Source of the DNA: Bibersteinia trehalosi
GTDB lineage: Bacteria > Pseudomonadota > Gammaproteobacteria > Enterobacterales > Pasteurellaceae
Direction: 5' to 3'
DNA length: 64,000 bases
Assembly: GCF_004346205.1 (NCBI RefSeq)
Contig: NZ_SMAM01000001.1
Location: 124,001-188,000, forward strand
Numbering within the stretch: position 1 is the stretch's first letter; every line of letters starts with the position of its first letter. Positions 38,279-48,969 of the stretch are shown in pieces. The translations under genes and the position numbers were made by a program. Under the pieces are notes generated by a model that ran no database searches, was not told the origin of the DNA, and saw nothing but the letters and a program-made list of their open reading frames with translations.

Positions 38279-38350
38279 TTCATTGTTTAGAAAGATTTAA
38301 CCATGTTGGAATCCTCCAACCCTTTCTTTCATCATTTAGGAGAAACTGAA

Positions 38351-39388
38351 ATGAAAAAATGGGCTGTAGCTTTATCAAGCGTAGCAATGTTTGGTGCAAC
38401 AAATGCGTTAGCAAATGAGACTGTTCACCTTTACACTTGGACAGAATATGTGCCAGAAGGCTTATTAGAGCAATTTACTAAAGATACAGGTATCAAGGTT
38501 GAGGTTTCAACACTTGAATCAAATGAAACAATGTATGCTAAGTTAAAAATCCAAGGGAAAGATGGTGGTTATGATGTGATTGCACCAACCAACTACTTCG
38601 TGTCTAAAATGGCGCGTGAAGGTATGTTAATGGAGCTTGATCATAGTAAATTACCAGTGATTGCTGAACTTGATAAAGATTGGTTAGACAAGGATTATGA
38701 CAAAGGCAATAAATACTCCTTACCGCAATTGTTAGGCGCGCCGGGTATTGCATTTAATACGGATTCCTATAAAGGGGAGCAATTTACCGCTTGGGGTGAT
38801 CTTTGGAAAGAAGACTTTAAGGGTAAAGTACAATTATTAGATGATGCTCGCGAAGTATTTAATATCGCTCTATTAAAATTAGGTAAAAGCCCAAATACTC
38901 AAGATCCAGCAGAAATCAAAGCGGCTTATGAAGAATTGTTAAAATTACGTCCAAACGTATTATCATTTAACTCCGATAATCCTGCTAGCTCGTTTATTGC
39001 AGGTGAAGTTGAAGTGGGACAACTGTGGAATGGTTCTGTTCGTATTGCGAAGAAAGAGCAGGCAGCAGTAGATATGGTGTTTCCAAAAGAAGGTCCTGTG
39101 TTATGGGTGGATAACTTAGCGATTCCATCAAATGCAAAAAATCCTGAAGCAGCTCATAAGTTAATTAACTACTTATTAAGTGCGCCAGTTGCAGAGAAAT
39201 TAACTCTTGAGATTGGTTATCCAACTTCTAACGTCAAAGCATTAGAAGTATTGCCAGAAGAGATCACTAAAGATCCAGCAATTTACCCAACCTCAGAAGT
39301 ATTACAAAATAGCCAATGGCAAGATGATGTTGGTGATGCAATTGAGCTCTATGAAAAATACTATCAAGAGTTAAAAGCAGCACAATAA
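38351..39388 (+). CDS. potD: Spermidine/putrescine-binding periplasmic protein
   Basis: 345 residues from the ATG at 38351, behind taggaga; an in-frame ATG 48 bases earlier would spoil the signal peptide. The signal MKKWAVALSSVAMFGATNALA precedes mature NETVHLYTWTEYVPEG, typical PotD. Polyamine-site acidic/aromatic segments include WTEY and WNGSVRIAKKEQ. The PotABC membrane and ATPase subunits are not adjacent, so this is a stand-alone binding protein that would feed a transporter elsewhere. Confidence 0.92.
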   Translation: MKKWAVALSSVAMFGATNALANETVHLYTWTEYVPEGLLEQFTKDTGIKVEVSTLESNETMYAKLKIQGKDGGYDVIAPTNYFVSKMAREGMLMELDHSKLPVIAELDKDWLDKDYDKGNKYSLPQLLGAPGIAFNTDSYKGEQFTAWGDLWKEDFKGKVQLLDDAREVFNIALLKLGKSPNTQDPAEIKAAYEELLKLRPNVLSFNSDNPASSFIAGEVEVGQLWNGSVRIAKKEQAAVDMVFPKEGPVLWVDNLAIPSNAKNPEAAHKLINYLLSAPVAEKLTLEIGYPTSNVKALEVLPEEITKDPAIYPTSEVLQNSQWQDDVGDAIELYEKYYQELKAAQ

Positions 39389-39420
39389 TTTCATGCTGAA
39401 TAAATAAAAAGACTCTTATT

Positions 39421-39476
39421 GATCTGCACCCCAAAAGTTGGACGAAACAACCAACAGATTAAGGTGCAGATTTTTT
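39421..39476 (+). repeat. Inverted repeat after potD: terminator or relic of an IS end
   Basis: Arms atctgcacc and ggtgcagat enclose a nested gttgg/ccaac stem, followed by a T-run, so it can act as the potD terminator. The left arm continues as tgcaccccaaaagttggac, which resembles IS3/IS150-group terminal repeats, and the right arm is an imperfect inverse copy. It may be the remnant of an insertion element with its middle lost. Uncertain. Confidence 0.5.
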
Positions 39477-39532
39477 ATGGCTAATACAAATAGTCTATTT
39501 TCCTCTATTCAAAATATTTAGGAGGCGGAGAG

Positions 39533-39604
39533 ATGAAAAGAAAGAGAACTCTACAGAGCTTGAAACCTTTGTATAGTCTGAATGAATCTATTCAGTTGAA
39601 ATAA
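39533..39604 (+). CDS. Very short ORF, 23 residues, unassigned
   Basis: MKRKRTLQSLKPLYSLNESI and three more residues, behind a good taggagg site. Basic N terminus, no family recognised. It may be a relic belonging to the preceding inverted repeat. Low confidence that it is a gene. Confidence 0.2.
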   Translation: MKRKRTLQSLKPLYSLNESIQLK

Positions 39605-39639
39605 AGGACTCAGCCCTATATATACAGAGCTCAGTCCTT
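39604..39639. terminator. Bidirectional terminator between potD region and the minus-strand phosphate operon
   Basis: Arms aaggactcagc / gctcagtcctt (one mismatch) around an A/T-rich loop, with T/A-rich flanks on both sides. It lies between convergent units. Confidence 0.65.
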
Positions 39640-39676
39640 AAATTCGTTTACTTATAATCGCTTTTCTTTTTTAGGA

Positions 39677-40282
39677 TCAATGCCAGCCATTATGTCGTTT
39701 ACGACGAGGCAGAATGGCAGGAAGAATTAACCCAAGTATTAATCCAATACCGAGAACAGAACCACCATAAATAAAATATTGGATCATAATTTCTCGTGCT
39801 TCCGCATTTTGTAATGCTTCGAGATCTCGGTTTTTGTTTTTCAGAATATCAAGCTCCCGTTTAAGCAGAGCATTTTGTTCAAGCAGTTCGCTACTTTGTT
39901 GATCAGCTTGTTGTGCGCGGCGTTGCATTTCAACGGTACGTTGTTGCCACTCTTTATCAATATTGTTTAATTTTAAGGTTAATTCTTGCACTTGCTGCTG
40001 CAGCTGTGGTGTTAATATTTTAGAACTGGGTGTATTACTGATTTCAGCAGTTAATATCCAGCCTTCGCGATTACGACTATCTCTTATTAATGTGTAACGC
40101 TCTTTTCGATCTAATACTGTTACTTTATCGCCAGCAGCAATTGTACCTGCAATTTTAAATTGATCACCAGGCCCTTTACGTAGGTAAGTATTTAAGTTTT
40201 CTGTGACATATTGAGTTTGTGCATTTGCTGAGAAAGAGAGGCTGAATAGTAATGTTGCTATGGCTGTAGAGATTTTCTGCAT
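39677..40282 (-). CDS. SH3-domain membrane protein (YgiM/TIGR04211 type)
   Basis: 201 residues from the ATG at 40280-40282 (MQKISTAIATLLFSLSFSANA signal peptide). An SH3b domain (YVTENLNTYLRKGPGDQFKIAGT) is followed by a long coiled coil rich in Q and E, a C-terminal membrane helix (YFIYGGSVLGIGLILGLILP) and a basic tail. Topology: periplasmic SH3 and coil, anchored in the inner membrane. It is last in the phosphate-transporter operon, though E. coli YgiM sits near cca. Its function is unknown to me. Confidence 0.8.
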   Translation of the reverse strand: MQKISTAIATLLFSLSFSANAQTQYVTENLNTYLRKGPGDQFKIAGTIAAGDKVTVLDRKERYTLIRDSRNREGWILTAEISNTPSSKILTPQLQQQVQELTLKLNNIDKEWQQRTVEMQRRAQQADQQSSELLEQNALLKRELDILKNKNRDLEALQNAEAREIMIQYFIYGGSVLGIGLILGLILPAILPRRKRHNGWH

Positions 40283-40362
40283 ACTGACATAATCCTGTAA
40301 AGCGAAGGGAAGGCCTAAGACTTGATTTATTATCAAACCTTAGAGCTTCCTAGTAGATTTAA

Positions 40363-41625
40363 TTAAAGAAAAATAAGTTTAAGAATATAGTAAATAATAA
40401 TAGCGAGAATAGCACCAGCAGGTAGAGTGATCACCCAAGAAGCAACAATATTACGGATTACGCCTAAATTTAATGCTGCAATCCCTCGGGCAAAACCAAC
40501 GCCTAGCACAGCTCCAACAAGCGTTTGTGTCGTAGAAATTGGCAAGCCGGTACCGGATGCCAAAACCACTGTAATTGAACAAGCAAACTGAGCAGCAAAA
40601 CCACGGCTAGGGGTGAGATCCGTAATCCCTGTGCCAATCGTTCCCATTACTTTATGCCCCATAATCGCAAGTCCTGTTGCAATCCCGATAGCACCTAATG
40701 GAAGCACCCAAGGTGCCATAATGGTTTTTCCTTCAATCACACCGCCATTATCAACAATAGATACTACGGCAGCTAAAGGCCCAATAGCATTTGCAACATC
40801 ATTTGAGCCATGCGCAAAAGCCATAGCACAGGCGGTAATGATCATCAAAATGCTAAATACCCGTTCAACACCACTAAATCCTTTTGATTGCAGATTAGAT
40901 TGGAATGATTTTGTTTTTAAATAAAAGACACAAGCAATTGCCGAAACCAAAGCTAATAGCGCTGCAAGTAATGCGGTTTCTTTGCCTGAGAGGTTTAGGC
41001 CAACATGCTTTAATCCTTTATCTAAAGTAACAATACAAATAATAAAGACAGTTAAAGCTGTATAGTAGGGGGCATATTTTTTCGCATTTTTAAGAGGTTT
41101 ATCGGTATCAAAAATTAACTTCTGGGTAGAGATAAAAATACCAAAAGCAATGATGCCAGCAATAAATGGCGTAATAAACCAGCTTCCTACAATGCCACTG
41201 AACTCAGACCAACGAACAGCTTCCATACCTACCGTGATACAAGCAAAGCCTACGATTGCACCAATAATCGTATGTGTAGTGGATACCGGCCAGCCCATTT
41301 GTGAAGCGAGAACCAGCCATACGCCCGCAGCAAATAATGCTGACATCATGCCCAAAGTAAGTATTTCTGGATGCCCTAAAAACGCATCAGAGGCAATCAC
41401 ACCACTTTTAATTGTTTCTGCAACCTCTCCACCAGCGAGATAAGCCCCACAAAATTCAAATACTAAGGCAATATACACGGCTTGTTTCGCTGTAATTGTG
41501 CCAGAACCCACAGAGGTTCCCATAGCATTTGCAACATCGTTAGCACCAATACCAAATGCCATGATAAAGCCGAAAATTGCCGTAATAATTACCAGAATAA
41601 ATCCGTAATTATGAATCAAGTCCAT
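40363..41625 (-). CDS. PiT-family inorganic phosphate transporter
   Basis: 420 residues, about 10-11 membrane helices. Both PiT signature repeats are visible: GANDVANAMGTSVGSGTIT near the N terminus and HGSNDVANAIGPLAAV in the second half. This family moves phosphate (often as a metal-phosphate complex) with protons or sodium. The DUF47 gene precedes it by 11 bases, a standard pair in bacteria. Confidence 0.92.
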   Translation of the reverse strand: MDLIHNYGFILVIITAIFGFIMAFGIGANDVANAMGTSVGSGTITAKQAVYIALVFEFCGAYLAGGEVAETIKSGVIASDAFLGHPEILTLGMMSALFAAGVWLVLASQMGWPVSTTHTIIGAIVGFACITVGMEAVRWSEFSGIVGSWFITPFIAGIIAFGIFISTQKLIFDTDKPLKNAKKYAPYYTALTVFIICIVTLDKGLKHVGLNLSGKETALLAALLALVSAIACVFYLKTKSFQSNLQSKGFSGVERVFSILMIITACAMAFAHGSNDVANAIGPLAAVVSIVDNGGVIEGKTIMAPWVLPLGAIGIATGLAIMGHKVMGTIGTGITDLTPSRGFAAQFACSITVVLASGTGLPISTTQTLVGAVLGVGFARGIAALNLGVIRNIVASWVITLPAGAILAIIIYYILKLIFL

Positions 41626-41636
41626 AAGTCCCCCTA

Positions 41637-42317
41637 TTATGAACGAGCTAACATTAATTCAATGCGAGAGCCAATGCGTTGCGCTTGATCAGCTAAAACA
41701 CCAACCCATTCAATAATTTTGTATAAAATCATAATATCAATAGGATTATGCTGATCTTCAATACTAAAAATTGCTTTACGTAGCATAATTTGTAACTGAT
41801 CGGTATCGTCCTCGATAGTATCGAGTTCGGTAATCATTGTATTTACAAAATTTAACTCGCGACCACGGAAACCTGTTTCAAGTAAGTGATCCATTTCACT
41901 AATCACCTTCCCGACTTGAACAGTCGCATCTAAGCTACGAGAAAGGAAATGCATAAAAGTTGCTTGGGTTTCAGTAGGAATAATGAGTTGGCGGCCGATA
42001 ATTCGGCCAGAAATATCTTTAGAAAAGTTGGCAAGTTTGTCGAGTTGAGTAACCAGCTCTAAGAGATCTGAACGATCAACGGGCATAAATAAGCCGCGAG
42101 GTGATTTTAGACGGATTTCACGTTTGAGTAAGTCGGCACGGTGTTCTAAATCAGTAATTTGGCGACGAATTTCCTCTGCCTTTTCCCAGTCTTGCTCAAA
42201 GCTAGCTTGAAAAAAAGGCACTAATAGCCCACAACACTCCGTAACTTTTTTGGCATGTTTCTGTAACGGTTTCAAAGGGGATTGGGCGAATAAACCCAAA
42301 ATATTATTCATTGCCAT
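41637..42317 (-). CDS. DUF47 / PhoU-like phosphate transport accessory protein
   Basis: 226 residues of the TIGR00153 family. All-helical PhoU-like fold with family landmarks GLLVPFFQA, HRADLLKREIRL and GLFMPVDRSDLLELVTQLDKLANFS. Such proteins regulate the neighbouring PiT transporter. The start is MAMNNILGLF or the second Met. First gene of the three-gene minus-strand unit, divergent from pheS. Confidence 0.9.
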   Translation of the reverse strand: MAMNNILGLFAQSPLKPLQKHAKKVTECCGLLVPFFQASFEQDWEKAEEIRRQITDLEHRADLLKREIRLKSPRGLFMPVDRSDLLELVTQLDKLANFSKDISGRIIGRQLIIPTETQATFMHFLSRSLDATVQVGKVISEMDHLLETGFRGRELNFVNTMITELDTIEDDTDQLQIMLRKAIFSIEDQHNPIDIMILYKIIEWVGVLADQAQRIGSRIELMLARS

Positions 42318-42562
42318 CGCAATGTTCTCCGTAAGTTTTTAAATATTCATGTTTGCTCTAGACAAAACGCCCCACATTTTACTTTATGTTTTAGGGAAGA
42401 TCACGGATTAAAATTTACAAGCGGTTAAAAACTGAAAGAAATTTACAAAATCTCGTGAGGGCTATTATAAATCAATACGTTAGCGCGATTTTAAATTTAC
42501 AATGGGGCGGAGAAGTATTATCATTCAAAACATTTTTATTCTACAACGGTTATTTTTATTAG

Positions 42563-43555
<993 letters not shown>

Positions 43556-43561
43556 TGTAAG

Positions 43562-43721
43562 CTCCCCTCTTTAGCAAAGAGGGGCTGGGGGAGATTTGGC
43601 AGAAGTGATAAACGGAGAAAATAAGTGAATAAGGCAAAAGAATATGAACATTATTCACACTCTCACTTCGCAAATTTCTCCTGTCAAATCTCCCTTAACC
43701 CCTCTTTGCTAAAGAGGGGAA
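43562..43721. repeat. 160-bp MITE-like palindromic element between pheS and pheT
   Basis: Arms of about 40 bp at 43562-43602 and 43681-43721 are inverse copies at roughly 34 of 39 positions. Each arm itself contains the hairpin cccctctt-tagca-aagagggg and the block gagattt. The 77-bp centre continues the palindrome (gtgaataa/ttattcac; aagtga/tcactt), so the whole element can fold into one long hairpin. It codes for nothing. Confidence 0.8.
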
Positions 43722-43743
43722 CAATATAGAAGGAAAATAAACA

Positions 43744-46131
43744 ATGAAATTCAATGAATCTTGGTTGCGTGAGTGGGTAAATCCTGCAATTAGCACAGAG
43801 CAACTCTGCGACCAAATTACGATGTTAGGTTTAGAAGTAGATGGTGTTGAGCCAGTTGCTGGTGAGTTTAGTGGCGTGGTTGTGGGTGAAGTGGTGGAAT
43901 GTGCCCAACACCCCGATGCGGATAAATTGCGTGTGACCAAAGTTAATGTTGGCGGTGATCGCTTATTAGATATTGTGTGCGGTGCGCCAAATTGCCGTCA
44001 AGGATTAAAAGTCGCTTGTGCGGTTGATGGTGCAGTATTACCAGGTAATTTTAAAATTAAGAAAACCAAATTACGTGGTCAGCCGTCAGAAGGTATGCTT
44101 TGTTCTTATTCTGAATTAGGCATTAAAGAAGATCATAGCGGGATTATTGAATTGCCAGCCGATGCACCAATTGGCACAGATTTTCGTGATTATTTAAATT
44201 TAAATGATCAAACGATTGAAATCAGCTTAACGCCAAACCGTGCGGACTGTTTAAGCATTGCAGGGATTGCTCGAGAGGTGGGTGTTATTAACCAAGCAGA
44301 AGTGAAAGCACCTGAAATTCAACCAGTGCCTGCAACCATTAGCGATAAAGTGGAGGTGAAATTAGACGCACCGGAAGCTTGCCCTCGCTATTTGGCACGT
44401 GTGATTAAAAATGTAAACGTGAAAGCACAATCACCATTGTGGTTACAAGAAAAACTGCGCCGTTGTGGTATCCGTTCTATTGATCCTATCGTGGATATTA
44501 CCAATCTTTCTTTATTAGAACTTGGTCAGCCAATGCACGCTTTTGATGCGGCGAAAATTAGTGGTGCAATTCAAGTGCGTATGGCTCGTCAAGATGAAGA
44601 GTTAGTATTACTTGATGGCACAACCGCAAAATTAAAAGAAAATACATTAGTCATTGCTGATGAGAAAGGTGCATTAGCCATGGCAGGCATTTTCGGTGGT
44701 GAGCATAGCGGTGTATCTGAAACAACAACCGATGTGATTTTTGAAAGTGCATTCTTTGCGCCGCTTGCGATTGCAGGCCGTGCAAGACAATATGGTTTGC
44801 ATACAGACGCATCGCACCGTTTTGAGCGTGGTGTTGATCCTGAACTTGCTCGCAATGCAATGGAACGAGCAACGGCGTTGCTCTTAGAAATTTGTGGCGG
44901 TGAAGCAGGGGAAATTGTAGAAGCGGTCAATAGCGAATGTTTACCAAAATCACACCGCTTGCAATTGCGCCGTGAAAAATTAGATAGCTTACTCGGTCAT
45001 CATATTCCAACCAATACGGTAACAGACATTTTCACTCGTCTTGGTTTCCAACCAGAATATGCGGATGGTGTATGGACGGTGCAATCGCCAAGCTGGCGTT
45101 TTGATATTGAGATTGAAGAAGACTTGATTGAAGAAGCAGCGCGTATTTATGGCTATAACAGCATTCCAAATAAAGCACCGCTTGCTCACTTGCAAATGAA
45201 AGGTGTGCCAGAGAAAATTTTAGAAGCACTGCGTGTTCGTACCGCATTAGTGGATAGCGATTATCAAGAAGTGATTACGTATAGTTTCGTTGATCCAAAA
45301 GTGCAACAATTATTGCACCCTGAGCAAGAAGCATTGATTCTGCCAAATCCAATTTCTAGCGAAATGTCGGTAATGCGTGTTTCACTCCTAACAGGTTTGT
45401 TGAATACAGTGGCTTATAACCAAAATCGCCAACAAAATCGCATTCGTATTTTTGAAACAGGTTTACGCTTTATCCCAGATAGCCAAGCGGAAAGTGGTGT
45501 TCGCCAAGAAATGGTCTTTGGAGCTGTGATTGTCGGTGATAAACGTCCAACCCATTGGGAAAATAAAGGTGAAAATGTCGATTTCTTTGATTTGAAAGGG
45601 GATTTAGAACGTATTCTTTCACTCACCAAAGCACGCAATGATGTGCAATTTGTGGCGAAACAATTCCCTGCATTACACCCTGGGCAATCTGCGGCAATTA
45701 TGCTTGATGGTAAAGAGATCGGCTTTATCGGTACAATTCACCCGAAAGTAGTACAACAATTAGGCTTATCAGGTAAACCCGTTGCTTTTGAATTGCTTGC
45801 TGAAGCGATTGCTGAACGCCCAATTCCAGCAGCAAAAGAGATTTCTCGCTTCCCTGCGAATAAGCGTGATATTGCCGTTGTGGTTGAGCAACATGTGCCG
45901 GCGGGTGAGGTGTTAGCGGCATGCCAGCAAGCAGGAGGTAATAAACTGGTTAATGTGACCCTGTTTGATGTGTATCAAGGCGCTAATTTACCGGAAGGTA
46001 AGAAAAGTTTAGCGATAAGCTTAACAATTCAAGATACGGAAAAAACGTTGGAAGAAGAAGAAATTAATGCGGTAATGCAAAATGTGATTAGCGCATTAGG
46101 GGAAAAATTCCAAGCAACATTAAGAGATTAA
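43744..46131 (+). CDS. pheT: Phenylalanyl-tRNA synthetase beta subunit
   Basis: 795 residues (E. coli 795). N-terminal tRNA-binding EMAP-like domain ([21 protein letters not shown]), B3/B4 editing domain, B5 domain, core-like domain and C-terminal ferredoxin-like anticodon-binding domain ([14 protein letters not shown]). Ribosome site aaggaaa at the edge of the palindromic element. Works as an (alpha-beta)2 tetramer with PheS. Confidence 0.97.
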   Translation: MKFNESWLREWVNPAISTEQLCDQITMLGLEVDGVEPVAGEFSGVVVGEVVECAQHPDADKLRVTKVNVGGDRLLDIVCGAPNCRQGLKVACAVDGAVLPGNFKIKKTKLRGQPSEGMLCSYSELGIKEDHSGIIELPADAPIGTDFRDYLNLNDQTIEISLTPNRADCLSIAGIAREVGVINQAEVKAPEIQPVPATISDKVEVKLDAPEACPRYLARVIKNVNVKAQSPLWLQEKLRRCGIRSIDPIVDITNLSLLELGQPMHAFDAAKISGAIQVRMARQDEELVLLDGTTAKLKENTLVIADEKGALAMAGIFGGEHSGVSETTTDVIFESAFFAPLAIAGRARQYGLHTDASHRFERGVDPELARNAMERATALLLEICGGEAGEIVEAVNSECLPKSHRLQLRREKLDSLLGHHIPTNTVTDIFTRLGFQPEYADGVWTVQSPSWRFDIEIEEDLIEEAARIYGYNSIPNKAPLAHLQMKGVPEKILEALRVRTALVDSDYQEVITYSFVDPKVQQLLHPEQEALILPNPISSEMSVMRVSLLTGLLNTVAYNQNRQQNRIRIFETGLRFIPDSQAESGVRQEMVFGAVIVGDKRPTHWENKGENVDFFDLKGDLERILSLTKARNDVQFVAKQFPALHPGQSAAIMLDGKEIGFIGTIHPKVVQQLGLSGKPVAFELLAEAIAERPIPAAKEISRFPANKRDIAVVVEQHVPAGEVLAACQQAGGNKLVNVTLFDVYQGANLPEGKKSLAISLTIQDTEKTLEEEEINAVMQNVISALGEKFQATLRD

Positions 46132-46141
46132 GGCGGTTACT

Positions 46142-46438
46142 ATGGCACTTACCAAAATTGAGATGGCAGACAATCTGATGGAAAAATGCGGATTGGATAA
46201 GCGTGAAGCAAAGCAGTTTGTTGAGCTTTTTTTTGAAGAAATTCGTTTATGTCTAGAGCGTGGCGAAGAGGTCAAACTCTCTGGTTTTGGTAATTTTTCT
46301 GTCCGTGATAAAAAAGCAAGGCCGGGTAGAAACCCGAAAACTGGCGAAAGTGTAGCTGTTTCAGCTCGTCGAGTTGTTGTGTTTAAAGCTGGACAGAAAA
46401 TGCGTGATCGCGTTGAAAATGCGAAAGTAACAGCTTAA
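46142..46438 (+). CDS. ihfA: Integration host factor alpha subunit
   Basis: DNA-bending HU/IHF protein, 98 residues. The family stretch [20 protein letters not shown] contains the intercalating Pro arm, and [20 protein letters not shown] is the IHF-alpha N terminus. It follows pheT by 10 bases, the same pheST-ihfA order as E. coli. Confidence 0.97.
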   Translation: MALTKIEMADNLMEKCGLDKREAKQFVELFFEEIRLCLERGEEVKLSGFGNFSVRDKKARPGRNPKTGESVAVSARRVVVFKAGQKMRDRVENAKVTA

Positions 46439-46453
46439 TTAACAAATAGATAT

Positions 46454-46483
46454 GGCATTCCGTTGCTCGGAATGCCTTTTTTG
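46454..46483 (+). terminator. Terminator of the pheST-ihfA operon
   Basis: Stem ggcattccg / cggaatgcc with a 5-base loop and tttttt. Confidence 0.92.
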
Positions 46484-46492
46484 TGAGATTGT

Positions 46493-47035
46493 ATGTGGAA
46501 ATTAACTAAAAAAAGCATTGCTATTGCCTCATTACTTGGTTGTACACTCATTCTAACGGCTTGTACAGCCTCATCGACCTCTTATTCAAAGCATAAGAAT
46601 GCACCTTTTAGCAGCGAAGCACGGCAGGCTAAATCACAATATAAGGCGAGCCTTTCCGACCCGATTATGGCAATTAGCCGTTTGAGTGAACATCAACAAG
46701 AATGGAAAGGAACACGCTATCGTTTAGGTGGGACAACAAAACGAGGTGTTGATTGTTCCGGTTTTACGCAGCTGACTTATCGGGAATTGTTTGGTATTAA
46801 TCTGCCAAGAATGACGGTTGATCAGGCTAAAGCGGGTAGAAAAATCGCTAAAAGCCAATTACGTACAGGCGATTTGGTCTTTTTTAACACAGGACGAGGT
46901 CCAAATGGCAAGCATGTAGGGATTTACGTGAAAGGAGATCAATTTTTACATGCCTCCACCAAAGGGGGGGTTATTTACTCTAGCTTGAACTCACCTTATT
47001 GGTCAAAAGCCTTCTGGCAGGCTCGTCGGTTGTAA
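46493..47035 (+). CDS. NlpC/P60 lipoprotein (Spr/MepS-like peptidoglycan endopeptidase)
   Basis: 180 residues. The lipobox LTAC ends a signal of about 24 residues. The catalytic NlpC/P60 domain has Cys in VDCSGFTQLTYRELFG, His in GKHVGIYVKG and a second His in QFLHASTKGGV. Cuts peptide bonds in murein cross-links. It begins 10 bases after the ihfA terminator, so its promoter probably overlaps that region or transcription reads through. Confidence 0.9.
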   Translation: MWKLTKKSIAIASLLGCTLILTACTASSTSYSKHKNAPFSSEARQAKSQYKASLSDPIMAISRLSEHQQEWKGTRYRLGGTTKRGVDCSGFTQLTYRELFGINLPRMTVDQAKAGRKIAKSQLRTGDLVFFNTGRGPNGKHVGIYVKGDQFLHASTKGGVIYSSLNSPYWSKAFWQARRL

Positions 47036-47105
47036 TTTTGAGAACTAGATCACAAAGTTAATAAAAAATCGTTAGATTTCAATGAAATGGTTTGATAATC
47101 AAGGT

Positions 47106-47204
47106 GATTTAACGTAATCTTGTGCCCAACAAAACAAGTGTTGTATCAAACAACCGTTTCATAAATTTGCTTTCCGAGTAGCCACTGATACAGTGGCTTT
47201 TTTT
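47106..47204 (+). ncRNA. Candidate small RNA between nlpC/P60 and yejM
   Basis: Predicted promoter TTAGAT-16-GATAAT (47072-47099) with a CRP-like element gaactagatcacaaa at 47042-47056. The transcript of about 100 bases ends in a perfect terminator (agccactg-ata-cagtggct, then ttttttt). No ORF of note. The same 15-base CRP-like string occurs before the ABC operon at 5999. It could be only the 3' end of the nlpC transcript. Confidence 0.35.
47180..47204 (+). terminator. Strong terminator upstream of the convergent yejM gene
   Basis: 8-bp perfect stem agccactg / cagtggct, loop ata, seven T's. Confidence 0.9.
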
Positions 47205-47246
47205 CTGCCTGATACAAGCGCTCCATTTCGCAATAAAATTTACAAA

Positions 47247-48962
47247 TTATTTTTCGATGAATTGATTACTGTGTTGAATTAATTGCAAGAATAGCGCTAA
47301 TGGTGGTCGTGATCCTTGAAGTTTCTCGCCATTTTGATCGTAATGCTCAAAATCACCTTTTGCATCAACATGGAATTGTTCGCCATCCGGCATAATTGCC
47401 ACATTCCGTTTATAGTTTGAGCTAAGTAGCCATTTACGCTCATTAGGCTGAGTGAGATCAATCCCTTGTGAATAGTCACTGATTGGTGAGCTCACGCCAA
47501 AGAATTGTCTGAGAATGGTTGGAAGGATATCTAAATGGCTAGTCATTGCCGTATAGCGGCTCGCTTCGCCTTGCCAATACATGAGCATAGGAACTTGGAT
47601 ACGTTTTTTATCAAACATATTTGGTAAGCTTTCAAAGCTCGCGAGATCCGCGGTAATGACCACTAAAGTACGAGAGAGCAGAGAGTGTTGCTCTAATGCT
47701 TGCCAAATTTGTGCAATTTGATTATCTAATGTTGGTAATGGCACCAGCGCATCTAATTCTAAATAGCTAAAGAAAGGCTGCTCAGCGCGATTTTCTAGCC
47801 ACTGTTGCCACTGCGCAATACTTTGCTGATTACCTTGGGTTTGAGGGAGAGAAAAATCTTTAAATAAAGCACGTTGATAGATAGGCTCAGCAAAACCATT
47901 GTGTGAAAATAAACCAAATTGATAATGCGCTTTTTCTAAGCTTGTCACTAGCGCAGAAGGCTCCTGTTCATTCAAAATAGCATCAACATATCGCCCGCTA
48001 ATACCATAAAATAGGCCAGCAATACCCGCAGTAATATTATCACCGCTGCTGTAATGTTGCATAAAACGACGTGATTTTACTGCAATATTTGACAGATGAG
48101 GCATTTGCGCTGTTTGAATAGCCTCATTCGACAGGCCAGAGAGATTAATAAATAAGAGATTTATTGGCGCAGGTACATTTTGGTAGCGTAATGTATGGCG
48201 CGGATAGTTGAGGTAGAACGTATCTGGACGACCTTGCTCTTCGAGTTTCTGTTCAAAGCTGACACGATCAAGTAAGTTGTGTCGTTCAAGAAAACTACGC
48301 GCAGTCATTGGATAGGAAAGCGGATAATTCGCTTTTTGTGCCGTAATAGGGCGATAAAGCATCAAATCTGCACTAGCGTATAACAGGTGAGTAGCACTGA
48401 AGCAGCTTAAGAAAAATAGCGCAACATATTTGCCCCAACGTTGGCGACTTAAGCTACGCAATTTTTGCCAAGACCAGCGGGAGAATAACATTTCAGCCAA
48501 AAAAATGAGAGGCATTGGCACGAAAAGCAATTGCCATTTGCGAGAAAGCTCGGCTTCATCTGGGTTAATTAATAAATCCCAAACTAATGGCGATAAATGC
48601 AAAAAGAAACGCTTGAAAACCTCAGTGTCTAACAACAAAAATGCCATTCCTACTGTTGCGATTAATACAGAAATAGAACGATAAGTTTTGCTATTTTTAA
48701 TCACAAAACTGAGTGGAAAAAGCAATAAAAGATAGATTGCAAAGACTACAAAGCTGAAGTGGCCAAATAAGCTTACAAAAAAGTAGAGTTTACCCGCTAA
48801 AGTATTTGGCCAGTCACTATTGAATGCATAACGACTGGCAATAATTAAAGCAATGATAATGTTAAACAGCGCAAACCAGTGCCCCCAAGTAATGCGTTGT
48901 GAGATTTCCTCGCGGTATTGGCGTGAGTTTTCTGGCAATAGCTGGTGCAGGCGGTTTAACAT
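47247..48962 (-). CDS. yejM: Inner-membrane sulfatase-fold protein YejM (PbgA/LapC)
   Basis: 571 residues. Five N-terminal membrane helices (DUF3413) are followed by a periplasmic alkaline-phosphatase/sulfatase-fold domain (NLLFINLSGLSNEAI). E. coli YejM/LapC senses lipopolysaccharide and tunes LpxC proteolysis through LapB. As in that protein, the metal-site nucleophile of true sulfatases is not obvious. The small yejL gene lies 7 bases upstream in the same unit. Confidence 0.93.
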   Translation of the reverse strand: MLNRLHQLLPENSRQYREEISQRITWGHWFALFNIIIALIIASRYAFNSDWPNTLAGKLYFFVSLFGHFSFVVFAIYLLLLFPLSFVIKNSKTYRSISVLIATVGMAFLLLDTEVFKRFFLHLSPLVWDLLINPDEAELSRKWQLLFVPMPLIFLAEMLFSRWSWQKLRSLSRQRWGKYVALFFLSCFSATHLLYASADLMLYRPITAQKANYPLSYPMTARSFLERHNLLDRVSFEQKLEEQGRPDTFYLNYPRHTLRYQNVPAPINLLFINLSGLSNEAIQTAQMPHLSNIAVKSRRFMQHYSSGDNITAGIAGLFYGISGRYVDAILNEQEPSALVTSLEKAHYQFGLFSHNGFAEPIYQRALFKDFSLPQTQGNQQSIAQWQQWLENRAEQPFFSYLELDALVPLPTLDNQIAQIWQALEQHSLLSRTLVVITADLASFESLPNMFDKKRIQVPMLMYWQGEASRYTAMTSHLDILPTILRQFFGVSSPISDYSQGIDLTQPNERKWLLSSNYKRNVAIMPDGEQFHVDAKGDFEHYDQNGEKLQGSRPPLALFLQLIQHSNQFIEK

Positions 48963-48969
48963 AGATGCT

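Noticed and set aside
47089-47103. FNR box in ttgataatcaa
   Set aside because: The two half-sites are separated by one base instead of four; it is more likely part of a -10 element.
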